DNA of 60,306 nucleotides from contig JAVWEG010000004.1 of the NCBI GenBank assembly GCA_036641735.1, positions 1 through 60,306 on the forward strand, written 5' to 3'. A program made the position numbers and the translations under genes. The notes under the pieces were generated by a model. That model saw only the letters and a program-made list of their open reading frames with translations. It did no database searches and had not been told where the DNA came from. Within the stretch, counting starts at the first letter, position 1, and every line of letters begins with the position of its first letter. This DNA comes from JAGPHI01 sp036641735 (lineage in GTDB: Bacteria; Bacillota; Clostridia; Oscillospirales; Ruminococcaceae). Shown in pieces: positions 51,884 through 60,306 of this stretch.

Positions 51884-53073
51884 TACTTTTTTGAACCTTG
51901 TGTTATTTCATAGCGTAGCTTTGCGCGTTCATACACGTTAAGCACAGCTTCGATAAACTCTTTCTTTCCATATTTTTTAGTAAATGCTGTTACTTTATTA
52001 CGCCTTGCCTGGCGCTCATTTGCATTAAGTGATGCCTCTTCTTTTATCAGCACAGCAAGCTCTGCGGCGCTGTTAAATATGTCACCGTTTTCACCTTTGG
52101 ATATCTGCGCTTTATTGTAAATGTCCAGTCTTTGCAAAACATATAGTCCGCTTGCCATCGCTTCAAGCATAGAAATGGAGTTCATTTCCGATAAAGATGC
52201 AGTGGCAAATAAATTGCACGCGTGATAATAAGGCGGAATTTCTTCGTGCTTTATGGGGCCTAAAAGCTGAACTTGCGATTGTACTCCAAGACGGCGGATA
52301 AGTGCTGTCAAATTGGCTTTTTCAGGGCCGTCTCCAATAATCATCATCTTAAATGTTTCTTCGCCTTTAAAAAATCCGGCAAAATATTCTATTAGAGTAT
52401 CTATGCTTTTTTCTTTACCAAGCCTGCCCACAAAGCATAATACGACATCGTCTTTGGCAATTCCAAGCTTTGCTTGTACGGCATCTATTTTATCACGAGA
52501 TACATTCTCGGGCATAAAATCGGATAAATCTACAGTATTTGGTATTATATTGATATGGCGCTCTACACCGCAGCGGCGCAAATATTCGGCTACTTTAGGG
52601 GAAGGCCCTATTACTTCGGTAGCTTTGTTAGCCACTTTACGAAAATACAAGTGAGCCGCAGGCTTTACCATATTTTGAAACCGTTCAGGCGCTACATAAA
52701 ACATATAGTCATCGTACATTGTGTGCAGTGTGTAAACTACAGGCTTTTTTAATTTGCGTGCGGCAAACGAGCCAAATATGCCCATACTGAATTCTGTATG
52801 AATATGGATAATATCGGGATTGAAATCGCTTATTATACGAAGCCTTTGAATATTGACAGGATTAGCAAGGCCATATCCATAAATACGCTTTAGTGGTATG
52901 GCAGGACAATACAATACATCGTCTTTTACATAATGACATACAGCTTTTGGATTAAGTGTTACTATCATTACCTCGTGACCGCGCTCTTCAAGACAGTCTT
53001 TTAGTGTTTTGATATGCGTAACAACACCACTTATAAACGGAAAGTATGTTTCAGTGAAAATAGCTATTCTCAT
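51883..53073 (-). CDS. GT4 glycosyltransferase (diacylglycerol glucosyltransferase-like)
   Basis: 396 residues. N-terminus MRIAIFTETYFPFISGVVTH and DIIHIHTEFSMGIFG, with FVGRLGKEKSIDTLIEYF and the EX7E motif (SEMNSISMLEAMASG) in the C-terminal Rossmann domain. The pattern matches clostridial 1,2-diacylglycerol 3-glucosyltransferases and related GT4 enzymes, which make membrane glycolipids using UDP-glucose. The exact sugar and acceptor cannot be told. No signal peptide; probably a peripheral membrane enzyme. Confidence 0.88.
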   Translation of the reverse strand: MRIAIFTETYFPFISGVVTHIKTLKDCLEERGHEVMIVTLNPKAVCHYVKDDVLYCPAIPLKRIYGYGLANPVNIQRLRIISDFNPDIIHIHTEFSMGIFGSFAARKLKKPVVYTLHTMYDDYMFYVAPERFQNMVKPAAHLYFRKVANKATEVIGPSPKVAEYLRRCGVERHINIIPNTVDLSDFMPENVSRDKIDAVQAKLGIAKDDVVLCFVGRLGKEKSIDTLIEYFAGFFKGEETFKMMIIGDGPEKANLTALIRRLGVQSQVQLLGPIKHEEIPPYYHACNLFATASLSEMNSISMLEAMASGLYVLQRLDIYNKAQISKGENGDIFNSAAELAVLIKEEASLNANERQARRNKVTAFTKKYGKKEFIEAVLNVYERAKLRYEITQGSKK

Positions 53074-53164
53074 TTATTATGCTCCTCAAAATTTATTTAC
53101 AAATACAGTATACCAAATATTTGAAGTAAAATAAAGTAAAAGCGAGTAAATGTACAAACAAAAA

Positions 53165-53193
53165 TTGATATATCTCTCATAATAATATATAAT
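53165..53193 (+). promoter_or_regulatory. Promoter of the hprK-dnaE operon
   Basis: TTGATA (53165-53170), 17 bases, TATAAT (53188-53193), about 42 bases before hprK. Confidence 0.7.
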
Positions 53194-53235
53194 AAGAATA
53201 TACAGAAAAATAAGAATAAAAGGGGTGGACTTGAT

Positions 53236-54171
53236 ATGGCACAATTTAGCGTATCACTGGACAAAATAGTTAATCAGCTTAATTTAGAGGTAGTGTATAA
53301 GCCTGATGAGCTTGGCAACATATCTATAGTAACGGCGGATGTAAATAGACCCGGGCTTTTACTTACCGGATATGATGAGTACTTTGACCCTACTCGTTTG
53401 CAAATACTTGGTATGGCTGAGATGGGATATCTTGAAACGTTAGAAGAAAGCGAAAGGCGAAGCCATAGCCACACACTTTTTGCCACAAAGCCGCCGGCTG
53501 TTATTATTACGCGCAATCTTGCAGTGTTTGATGAAATGCTTGAATTTGCAGGACAATATAAAGTGCCTGTGCTTCGCACATCTGAGAACACTTCGGCGCT
53601 AATGAGTGCGCTTATATCTATGCTAAGTGTGGAGCTTGCACAGCGTATTACACGTCACGGAGTGCTTGTGGAGGTGTATGGCGAAGGCATATTGATATTG
53701 GGTGAGAGCGGTGTAGGTAAAAGTGAGACGGCTGTAGAGCTGGTAAAACGCGGACATCGCCTTATTGCGGATGATGCAGTAGAGCTGCGCAGAGTATCTA
53801 ACCGCACTATTTTAGGCACAGCACCTGAAAATATTCGCCACTTTATAGAGCTGCGAGGCGTAGGCATTATTAACGTAGCGCGTGTATTTGGATCGGGCGC
53901 TGTAAAAATGAGTGAAAAGATAGACCTTGTAGTAGAGCTTGAGCCGTGGGACAGAACTAAAAATTACAGCCGTACAGGGCTAGAGCAAGACACTACAGAA
54001 ATATTGGGTATAGATTTGCCTTGCACGGTTATTCCTGTAATGCCGGGCAGAAATTTGGCTGTAATACTAGAGACGGCAGCTATTAATAACCGCCAAAAGA
54101 AGATGGGATATAATGCCGCTAAAGAATTATTAGCGCAGCTTGGGCTTGAAAACGATGTGGAAATAAAATAA
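53236..54171 (+). CDS. hprK: HPr kinase/phosphorylase
   Basis: 311 residues, normal length. Walker A GESGVGKS (156-163), then LIADDAVELRRV, the HprK signature ELRGVGIINVARVFG and the K4-loop region WDRTKNYSRTGLEQD. It phosphorylates Ser46 of HPr and so controls carbon catabolite repression. It is first in a seven-gene operon with sugar, wall and replication genes. GGGGTGG precedes the ATG. Confidence 0.97.
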   Translation: MAQFSVSLDKIVNQLNLEVVYKPDELGNISIVTADVNRPGLLLTGYDEYFDPTRLQILGMAEMGYLETLEESERRSHSHTLFATKPPAVIITRNLAVFDEMLEFAGQYKVPVLRTSENTSALMSALISMLSVELAQRITRHGVLVEVYGEGILILGESGVGKSETAVELVKRGHRLIADDAVELRRVSNRTILGTAPENIRHFIELRGVGIINVARVFGSGAVKMSEKIDLVVELEPWDRTKNYSRTGLEQDTTEILGIDLPCTVIPVMPGRNLAVILETAAINNRQKKMGYNAAKELLAQLGLENDVEIK

Positions 54172-54183
54172 TTATTGGGAGAT

Positions 54184-54934
54184 ATGCAGTACGGAAACTT
54201 TAAACATAATAGCAGATTTACACACGCACACTTTAGTGTCTAACCACGCATACAATACTATTACAGAAATGATAACAAAAGCAAAGGAGCTGGGGCTTGC
54301 GGCGATGGCTGTTACAGATCACGCACCTGCTTTGCCTGACTCTGCACATCCGTGGTATTTTTATAATTTAACGCGTTTGCCACCTGTAATAGACGGAGTT
54401 GTTTTGCTTCGCGGTGTAGAGATGAATGTGCTTGATACAAAAGGCACATTGGATTTTACGCAAGAGGAGCTTAAAGGATATAATTTTGACTGGATAGTAG
54501 CATCTATTCATCACGATGCATACGGGCATATTCCAACTAAAGCTGAAGCAACAGAAAGCTGGATGAATATAGCGCAAAATCCATATGTGGATATTATAGG
54601 CCATTCGGAACAATATCCGTGCTGCTTTGATACAGTGGTAAAAGAAATGATGCGCAACAACAAATTAATAGAAATAAACGCTAATTCTGCGCTTGTACGT
54701 CCGGGTAAAGAAGAGAATATGCGCTGCTTAATAAGGGCTTGTGTAGATAATAATGCTTATATTGCTGTAAATTCCGATGCACATTCAATATACAATTTAG
54801 CGCAAAGCTCAACTGTGGCAGGTATGCTAAACGAAGTATCCTATCCACAAGAGCTAATAGTAAACACCGATAGAAAACGATTTATAAATATGCTTCAATC
54901 ACACAATAAAACGGCAGTTAATTATTTGCTTTAA
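54184..54934 (+). CDS. PHP-domain phosphatase (YcdX type); start region irregular
   Basis: About 248 residues. PHP metal motifs are complete: ADLHTHTLVSNHAY, VTDHAPALPDSAH, RGVEMNV, ASIHHDAYGH, IIGHSEQYP and NSDAHS. The family hydrolyses small phosphate esters. The HTH frame extends up to a stop at 54164 without any ATG, GTG or TTG before 54236, and a start there would lose DLHTHT and has no ribosome site. ATG 54184, close behind GGGAG, is one base out of frame, so ATGCAGTACG probably should read ATGAGTACG (an extra C). Sequence error or a real frameshift; the remainder is intact. It lies between hprK and glk. Confidence 0.75.
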
Positions 54935-54948
54935 GGAGAAATATTAAT

Positions 54949-55899
54949 ATGAAATATAAAATTGGTGTTGACCTCGGAGGTACTAATATTGCGGCAGGAA
55001 TTGTAGACGAAAGCAATAATATTATTGCATCGAAAAGTACAAAAACCAATTTACCGAGGCCGCGCGAAGAAGTAGAGGCTTTAATAGCGCAATTATGTAT
55101 TGATATTGCACAGCAAAGCAAAATAAACTTTACTGACATAGCTTGTGTTGGCATAGGTACACCCGGAAGTGTGGATCCTTCTACAGGAATTGTAGGATTT
55201 AACGCTAATTTTGCATACCACGATTGGCATTTGGCACAGGCTATGGAAAAGCTTTTAAAATGCAAGGTGTATGTAGAAAATGATGCTAATGCAGCCGCTT
55301 ATGGAGAATATCTTGCAGGGGCAGCGAAGGGTGCTGCAAGTGCTGTAATGATAACACTCGGCACAGGTATAGGCGGCGGCATTATTATAGACAATAAGAT
55401 TTACGCAGGATTTAACAAAGCGGGCGCAGAGCTTGGGCATATGGTGATAGACATAGGCGGCAGACCGTGTATGTGCGGACGTAAAGGATGCTGGGAAAAA
55501 TATGCATCAGCTCGCAGCCTTGCGGAAGATACAAAAGCGGCAATGCTATCAGATAAAAACACGCTGATGTGGAAAATTGTCGATAATAATATCGACAATG
55601 TAAACGCCAAAACAGCTTTTGAAGCTATGAAAAAGGGAGATATAGCAGGGACGGCGCTTGTAGAAAAATATGTGGATTATATTGCTTGTGGGCTAATAAA
55701 TGTGATAAATATTTTTCAGCCGCAAATAATTTGCATTGGCGGAGGAGTGTCACACGAAGGTGATGCTTTGCTCAAAAAGCTACAAAACCGCATTGACAAG
55801 GAAGATTATGCGCGAAGCTCTAATTTACGTACACGAATATGTATGGCGAAGCTTTATAATAACGCAGGTATAATAGGTGCTGCTAATCTTGGCAAGTAA
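54949..55899 (+). CDS. glk: ROK-family glucokinase
   Basis: 316 residues. ATP motif IGVDLGGTNIAAGIVD, sugar site ENDANAAAYGE, TLGTGIGGGIIID and the ROK zinc motif CMCGRKGCWEKYAS. It phosphorylates glucose. AAGGAG lies before the ATG. Position after hprK and the PHP gene links sugar entry and catabolite control in one operon. Could use other hexoses, but the sequence fits GlkA-type glucokinase best. Confidence 0.93.
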   Translation: MKYKIGVDLGGTNIAAGIVDESNNIIASKSTKTNLPRPREEVEALIAQLCIDIAQQSKINFTDIACVGIGTPGSVDPSTGIVGFNANFAYHDWHLAQAMEKLLKCKVYVENDANAAAYGEYLAGAAKGAASAVMITLGTGIGGGIIIDNKIYAGFNKAGAELGHMVIDIGGRPCMCGRKGCWEKYASARSLAEDTKAAMLSDKNTLMWKIVDNNIDNVNAKTAFEAMKKGDIAGTALVEKYVDYIACGLINVINIFQPQIICIGGGVSHEGDALLKKLQNRIDKEDYARSSNLRTRICMAKLYNNAGIIGAANLGK

Positions 55900-55915
55900 T
55901 TAAAGGGAGCTTTAT

Positions 55916-56845
55916 ATGATTGAAAATATTTATGATATTGCAAAGCTATTAAAAAATGACGATATAGAATATAATTTTGACGAAAATTTAAAAGAACACT
56001 GTACATTTAAAATAGGGGGTAATGCAAGTATTTTTTGCAAACCAAAAAACAATTTGCAGCTTTGCAAGACTATAAAAATATTAAGCTCTAACAATATCGT
56101 ATATTTTTTACTCGGAAAAGGCAGTAATGTTTTGTTTGCTGATGAGGGCTTTTTTGGTGCTGTTGTGAGAGTGCCTGATATGCCGCAAAGTATATGTGTA
56201 AATGGTAACACCTTGTCAGCAAGCGCAGGTACAGACCTTGCTAAAGTATGCAAAGCTGCACGCGATGCAGAGCTTAGCGGTATAGAATTTGCTTTTGGTA
56301 TACCAGGCAGCATAGGCGGCGCTGTATTTATGAATGCAGGTGCATTTGGCGGAGAAATGAAAGATATACTAATTAATATAGATTATTTTGATGGCAACGA
56401 GATAAAAACAATTGAAGCTAAAGATGCGGAATTTGGTTACAGGACTTCAATATTCAATAAAAACCCGTGGTGTGTTTTATCTGCGAGTTTTACATTGAAA
56501 AAGGCATTAAAAAGCGATATAAACGATAAAATGAAAGAATATGCGCAAAAACGCAAAGATAAGCAGCCTCTTGATTTGCCAAGCGCAGGCAGTGCTTTTA
56601 AACGTCCGATAGGAGCCTTTGCAGGGGCGCTGATAGATAACTCCGGATTGCGAGGATACACTGTTGGCGGTGCTGCTATCAGTGATAAGCATTGCGGATT
56701 TATAGTTAATTTGGGCGAAGCTACTTGCAAGGACGTATTGCAATTGGCAGATGAGGTGTGTAACAAAGTAAAAGATAAAACGGGGTATACCCTTGAAAAA
56801 GAAATACGTGTAATAAGCTGTAATGGAAAGATGGATATTAAATGA
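55916..56845 (+). CDS. murB: UDP-N-acetylenolpyruvoylglucosamine reductase
   Basis: 309 residues. FAD-binding motifs CTFKIGGNASIFCKP, LLGKGSNVLFADEGF and GIPGSIGGAVFMNAGAFGGEM; YRTSIF and the catalytic serine region SAGSAFKRP. It reduces the enolpyruvyl group to make UDP-MurNAc in peptidoglycan synthesis. It lies 16 bases after glk and overlaps rapZ by four bases. Confidence 0.97.
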   Translation: MIENIYDIAKLLKNDDIEYNFDENLKEHCTFKIGGNASIFCKPKNNLQLCKTIKILSSNNIVYFLLGKGSNVLFADEGFFGAVVRVPDMPQSICVNGNTLSASAGTDLAKVCKAARDAELSGIEFAFGIPGSIGGAVFMNAGAFGGEMKDILINIDYFDGNEIKTIEAKDAEFGYRTSIFNKNPWCVLSASFTLKKALKSDINDKMKEYAQKRKDKQPLDLPSAGSAFKRPIGAFAGALIDNSGLRGYTVGGAAISDKHCGFIVNLGEATCKDVLQLADEVCNKVKDKTGYTLEKEIRVISCNGKMDIK

Positions 56846-57705
56846 ATTTATTGATAGTAACGGGGCTGTCGGGAGCAGGAAAATCCCTTGCGATGAATGC
56901 TCTTGAAGATATAGGCTTTTTTTGCATAGATAATATACCGGCAAGCTTGCTTATTAAGCTAATGGAGCTTGCTACTAAAGGTGAAGCTAAAATGCAAAAA
57001 ATAGCGGTGGTGCTGGATATTAGAGGCGGACGTTCGGCTGAGGAAATATCAAAAGCGCTAGAGCCGCTTTCTAATATGAATATCAGCTATAAGATATTAT
57101 TTTTGGACGCATCAAATGAAGCGCTTGAGCGTAGATATAAAGAAACTCGCCGCCGTCACCCTATAAGCTATGCTACAGGAGTATCTGTAACTCAAGCTAT
57201 TGAGCAAGAGAGAAATATTTTATTGCCGCTTTATGAAACTGCAAATTATAAAATAGACACATCGCTTTTGTCTGCCGCTTTGCTTAAAGACAAGGTACTG
57301 TCATTGTTTGTAGAGCAAAATTCAGATGCAATGCTATTAAATATTATGTCATTTGGCTTTAAATACGGACAGCCAAAAGAAGCGGACATAGTGTTTGATG
57401 TACGGTGTATACCAAATCCATTTTATGTACCTGAATTAAAGCCGCTTACAGGTAATGATAAAGCAGTGTATGAATATGTTTTTGCTTCTGATGAAGCTAA
57501 AGGACTTATTGCACGTATTGAGGATTTTGTAAGCTATACATTGCCATTGTATGTAAAGGAAGGCAAGAGCCAGCTTACTATTGCTATTGGCTGCACAGGA
57601 GGTAAACATCGTTCCATCGCTTTTGTAAATTGCTTGGCAAAAATGTGTGCAGACAATGGGTACAAGCCAAATGTGGAGCATAGAGATATAGCAAGATTTT
57701 ATTGA
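56842..57705 (+). CDS. rapZ: RNase adapter / nucleotide-binding protein RapZ (YvcJ)
   Basis: 287 residues. Walker A GLSGAGKS (6-13), FFCIDNIPASLL, DIRGGRSAEE, RRRHPISYATG and the C-terminal signature GCTGGKHRSIAFVNCLA, then VEHRDIARFY. In Firmicutes (YvcJ) it binds nucleotides; in enterobacteria it guides RNase E. ATGA overlap with murB. The usual next gene, yvcK, is absent: whiA follows directly. Confidence 0.96.
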   Translation: MNLLIVTGLSGAGKSLAMNALEDIGFFCIDNIPASLLIKLMELATKGEAKMQKIAVVLDIRGGRSAEEISKALEPLSNMNISYKILFLDASNEALERRYKETRRRHPISYATGVSVTQAIEQERNILLPLYETANYKIDTSLLSAALLKDKVLSLFVEQNSDAMLLNIMSFGFKYGQPKEADIVFDVRCIPNPFYVPELKPLTGNDKAVYEYVFASDEAKGLIARIEDFVSYTLPLYVKEGKSQLTIAIGCTGGKHRSIAFVNCLAKMCADNGYKPNVEHRDIARFY

Positions 57706-57735
57706 TATTTTGCTGCTGAAGGTGGTGTAAAGTAT

Positions 57736-58653
57736 ATGAGCTTTGCAGGAGATGTAAAATGCGAAATAATAGAACATTCCGCTGTAAAAGGATGCTGCAT
57801 AATAGCTGCTTGTTACGGTATAGCGTGCTTTAGCAAATATTTTGATACAAAAGGCTTGATATTACATACAGAGCGCAGTGATGTAGCTTTTTATGCTAAA
57901 AAGCTTTTTGACAAAATAGGTATAAACGGTGAAATAATTACTAAAGGCAAAGAGGACAGCCATATTTATGAATATGCTATCAAAGATGAAACAGAGATAA
58001 ATAAGCTGCTTTTATTATTGCATTACGATAAAAACGAAGTAGCGCTTCGTATAAACAGTGACAATTTTAAATGTGAGCATTGCGTAAATGCCTTTGTTTC
58101 ATCGGCTTTTTTATGCGCCGGCACAATGACAGATCCGAATAAAGAGTATAATTTAGAGCTGCTTACTTCAAGGCATCATTTGGCTCGTGATTTACAGGCG
58201 CTTCTTATGGGACACGGATTTGCCTCCGGAAATATTGTGCGTAAAGGTGCAAATGTAATATATTTTAAAGCAAGTGAACAAATAGAAGATATTCTTACTT
58301 TTATGGGTGCATCAAATGCAGCTATTGAGATAATGAATTTAAAAGTATACAAAGATTTTCGCAATAAAGCCAATAGAATTACTAATTGCGAAACAGCTAA
58401 TATAGATAAAACTGTGAATGCAAATAGCAAAACTTTGCGTGCAATAGAATATCTAAAAGCACATAATGCCTTTGATACTTTACCGTTTGCGCTAAAAGAA
58501 GCAGCCGAGTTGCGAGAAGAAAATCCGGATTTATCACTTAAAGAATTAAGCTGCTTATTTATACCACATTTAAGCCGTTCGGGGTTAAATCATAGACTTA
58601 AAAACATAGAACAAGCGGCAAATCACTTGGAAATAAGGAGTAAAAATGTCTGA
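57736..58653 (+). CDS. whiA: DNA-binding protein WhiA
   Basis: 305 residues. N-terminal LAGLIDADG homing-endonuclease-like halves (SFAGDVKCEI, AFVSSAFLCAGTMTDPNKEY, LTSRHHLARDLQALL) without nuclease residues, and a C-terminal helix-turn-helix (NPDLSLKELSCLFIPHLSRSG, LNHRLKNIEQ). It is a nucleoid/cell-division regulator in Gram-positives. AAGGTGG precedes the ATG. It overlaps dnaE by eight bases. Confidence 0.96.
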   Translation: MSFAGDVKCEIIEHSAVKGCCIIAACYGIACFSKYFDTKGLILHTERSDVAFYAKKLFDKIGINGEIITKGKEDSHIYEYAIKDETEINKLLLLLHYDKNEVALRINSDNFKCEHCVNAFVSSAFLCAGTMTDPNKEYNLELLTSRHHLARDLQALLMGHGFASGNIVRKGANVIYFKASEQIEDILTFMGASNAAIEIMNLKVYKDFRNKANRITNCETANIDKTVNANSKTLRAIEYLKAHNAFDTLPFALKEAAELREENPDLSLKELSCLFIPHLSRSGLNHRLKNIEQAANHLEIRSKNV

Positions 58654-60306
58654 CAAGCTACATAACTTTACACATCTTCACGTACATACAGAATATAGTC
58701 TGCTAGATGGCGCTTGCCGTATTGATGGGCTTATGCAGCGAGTAAAAGCATTGGGACAAACAGCAATTGCCATTACTGACCACGGTGTAATGTATGGGTG
58801 TGTGGATTTTTATAAAGCAGCAAAAAAAGCAGGAATAAAACCGATTATCGGGTGTGAGGTATATGTGGCTACTCGCACAAGATTTGATAAAGTAAATCGC
58901 ATAGACGGATATAATCATCTTGTATTATTATGTAAAAATGAACAAGGCTATAAAAATCTTATAAAGCTTGTATCGGCAGGGTTTACTGATGGATTTTATT
59001 CAAAACCGAGAATAGACCACGCTTTGTTAGAGCAGTATCACGAGGGACTTATTTGCTTATCTGCGTGCCTTGCAGGTGAAATACCGCAGGCGCTTTTGAG
59101 CGGAGATTACGATAAAGCTTTAGATATAGCTAAATATTATAGCGAGCTTTTTGGTAAGGATAATTATTATATAGAGCTGCAAGACCACGCATTGCCTGAA
59201 CAGCGCGATATATTGCCACAATTAATACGTGTTGCCAAAGAAGCAAAGGTACCAATGGTGGCAACGAATGATGCTCATTATCTTGAAAAAGAAGATAATA
59301 AAATGCAGCATTTACTTATTTGTATTCAAACAAATAAAACGATTAATGATGATGATACGCTAGAATTTGGCACGCAAGAATTTTATATTAAATCAACAGA
59401 TGAAATGTATGAATTGTTTTCATATGTACAAGAGGCTTGTGAAAACACTAATAAAATAGCAGATGCTTGTAATTTTGATTTTGAATTTGGTGTGACGAAA
59501 TTACCGTATTTTAAAGCACCGAATAATAGAGATAATAAAGAATATTTTGTAAGCTTGTGCGAAGAAGGACTCGCTAAACATTATGGCAAAAATGTGCCAA
59601 AAGCAGTGCGTGAACGTCTTGATTATGAGATATCCGTTATAGACAGAATGGGATTTGTAAATTATTATCTTATAGTGTTCGATTTTATTAATTTTGCGCG
59701 TAAACACGATATCCCTGTAGGCCCGGGACGTGGCTCAGGCGCAGGAAGCTTATGTGCCTATTGTATTGGCATTACGGGTGTAGATCCTATTAAATACAAT
59801 CTTTTATTTGAACGCTTTTTAAATCCCGAACGAGTATCTATGCCGGACTTTGACATTGATTTTTGCTATGAACGCAGGCAAGAAGTAATTAATTATGTAA
59901 TAGATAAATACGGAGCGGACCACGTAGCGCAAATAGTAACTTTTGGTACAATGGCAGCGCGTGCTGCTATACGCGATGTAGGGCGAGTACTCGATATGCC
60001 ATATCAAGTGGTTGATTCAATAGCAAAGCTCATTCCTATGGAGCTTAAAATGACTTTAAATAAAGCACTGCTACAATCTAAAGAGCTTGCTTCAAAATAT
60101 AAAGAAGATAAAGACGTAAAAGAGCTTTTGGATATGGCAATAAAGCTGGAAGGTATGCCTCGTCACGCATCTACACACGCGGCAGGTGTGGTTATTACAA
60201 GAGAAGCAGCAAACGAGTATGTACCTCTTGCAAGCAATGATGGTAATATAGTAACGCAGTTTACTATGACTACTATTGAGGAGCTTGGACTTTTAAAAAT
60301 GGACTT
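58646..60306 (+). CDS. dnaE: DNA polymerase III alpha subunit (DnaE), 3' end outside window
   Basis: About 553 residues are visible. The PHP domain begins FTHLHVHTEYSLLDGACRID with AITDHGVMYGC, NDAHYLE. The polymerase palm shows GPGRGSGAGSLCAY and the catalytic MPDFDIDF, then QIVTFGTMAARAAIRDVGRV and GMPRHASTHAAGVVI. It is a DnaE-type, not PolC-type, replicase. ATG 58646 follows AAGGAG inside the end of whiA. The full protein should be about 1,100-1,200 residues. Confidence 0.96.
   Translation, partial: MSDKLHNFTHLHVHTEYSLLDGACRIDGLMQRVKALGQTAIAITDHGVMYGCVDFYKAAKKAGIKPIIGCEVYVATRTRFDKVNRIDGYNHLVLLCKNEQGYKNLIKLVSAGFTDGFYSKPRIDHALLEQYHEGLICLSACLAGEIPQALLSGDYDKALDIAKYYSELFGKDNYYIELQDHALPEQRDILPQLIRVAKEAKVPMVATNDAHYLEKEDNKMQHLLICIQTNKTINDDDTLEFGTQEFYIKSTDEMYELFSYVQEACENTNKIADACNFDFEFGVTKLPYFKAPNNRDNKEYFVSLCEEGLAKHYGKNVPKAVRERLDYEISVIDRMGFVNYYLIVFDFINFARKHDIPVGPGRGSGAGSLCAYCIGITGVDPIKYNLLFERFLNPERVSMPDFDIDFCYERRQEVINYVIDKYGADHVAQIVTFGTMAARAAIRDVGRVLDMPYQVVDSIAKLIPMELKMTLNKALLQSKELASKYKEDKDVKELLDMAIKLEGMPRHASTHAAGVVITREAANEYVPLASNDGNIVTQFTMTTIEELGLLKMD

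Noticed and set aside
1..60306. CRISPR arrays, prophage, insertion sequences, toxin-antitoxin or restriction systems
   Set aside because: No repeat-spacer array, transposase, integrase, phage structural gene or methylase is visible; the region is core chromosome.

Overview
The window is a low-GC, gene-dense chromosomal segment from a bacterium of the Bacillota, most likely an anaerobic member of the Clostridia. Support for this comes from the hprK-murB-rapZ-whiA-dnaE cluster, the CIRCE operator, strong AGGAGG-type ribosome sites with several TTG/GTG starts, ECF-type thiamine uptake (ThiT), an oxygen-sensitive-type radical SAM maturase, and the absence of any respiratory-chain gene. There is no prophage, transposase, CRISPR array, tRNA or rRNA. 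Genes are packed tightly and no gene-free stretch exceeds about 260 bases.

Left part (1-8.2 kb): a TetR repressor and a partial unknown gene face a four-gene operon. The operon encodes a GlpA-like FAD dehydrogenase, an NAD/FAD oxidoreductase, a DUF1667 protein and an alkyl-DHAP-synthase-like flavoprotein. A near-perfect 18-bp palindrome lies between the promoter and the first gene. This looks like a regulated glycerol-3-phosphate/DHAP module, possibly for ether lipids. From 6.4 to 11.1 kb a minus-strand group holds a DUF5685 protein, a J-like protein without HPD, a membrane protein, a serine hydrolase and a polysaccharide deacetylase.

Middle part (11-36 kb): rmuC; a response regulator with HD-GYP followed by a lipoprotein built of four repeats; htpG under a perfect CIRCE element; an aldehyde dehydrogenase behind a strongly structured leader; a divergent ParE/ParC pair with a zinc-ribbon protein; a TetR-linked membrane gene pair; a ccdA - thioredoxin (frameshifted) - anSME locus; and a long minus-strand run glyA-esterase-rarA-GH3-HD/HD-GYP-cytidylate-kinase-like.

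Right part (36-60 kb): nth; thiT behind a TPP riboswitch; a P-type cation ATPase behind a probable yybP-ykoY (Mn2+) riboswitch; an EAL-HDOD protein; pyk and deoB sharing one -35 box; a DUF218 protein; a MacB-like ABC system with a surface-type protein; a COG2509 flavoprotein with a GT4 glycosyltransferase; and the long housekeeping operon hprK-PHP-glk-murB-rapZ-whiA-dnaE, which runs off the right end.

Two genes carry an apparent one-base disruption (thioredoxin near 26.74 kb, PHP phosphatase near 54.18 kb), which may be real or assembly error. The most interesting items are the putative ether-lipid operon, the leader RNA of the aldehyde dehydrogenase, the HPD-less J protein, the CIRCE-controlled htpG and the metal-riboswitch P-type ATPase.
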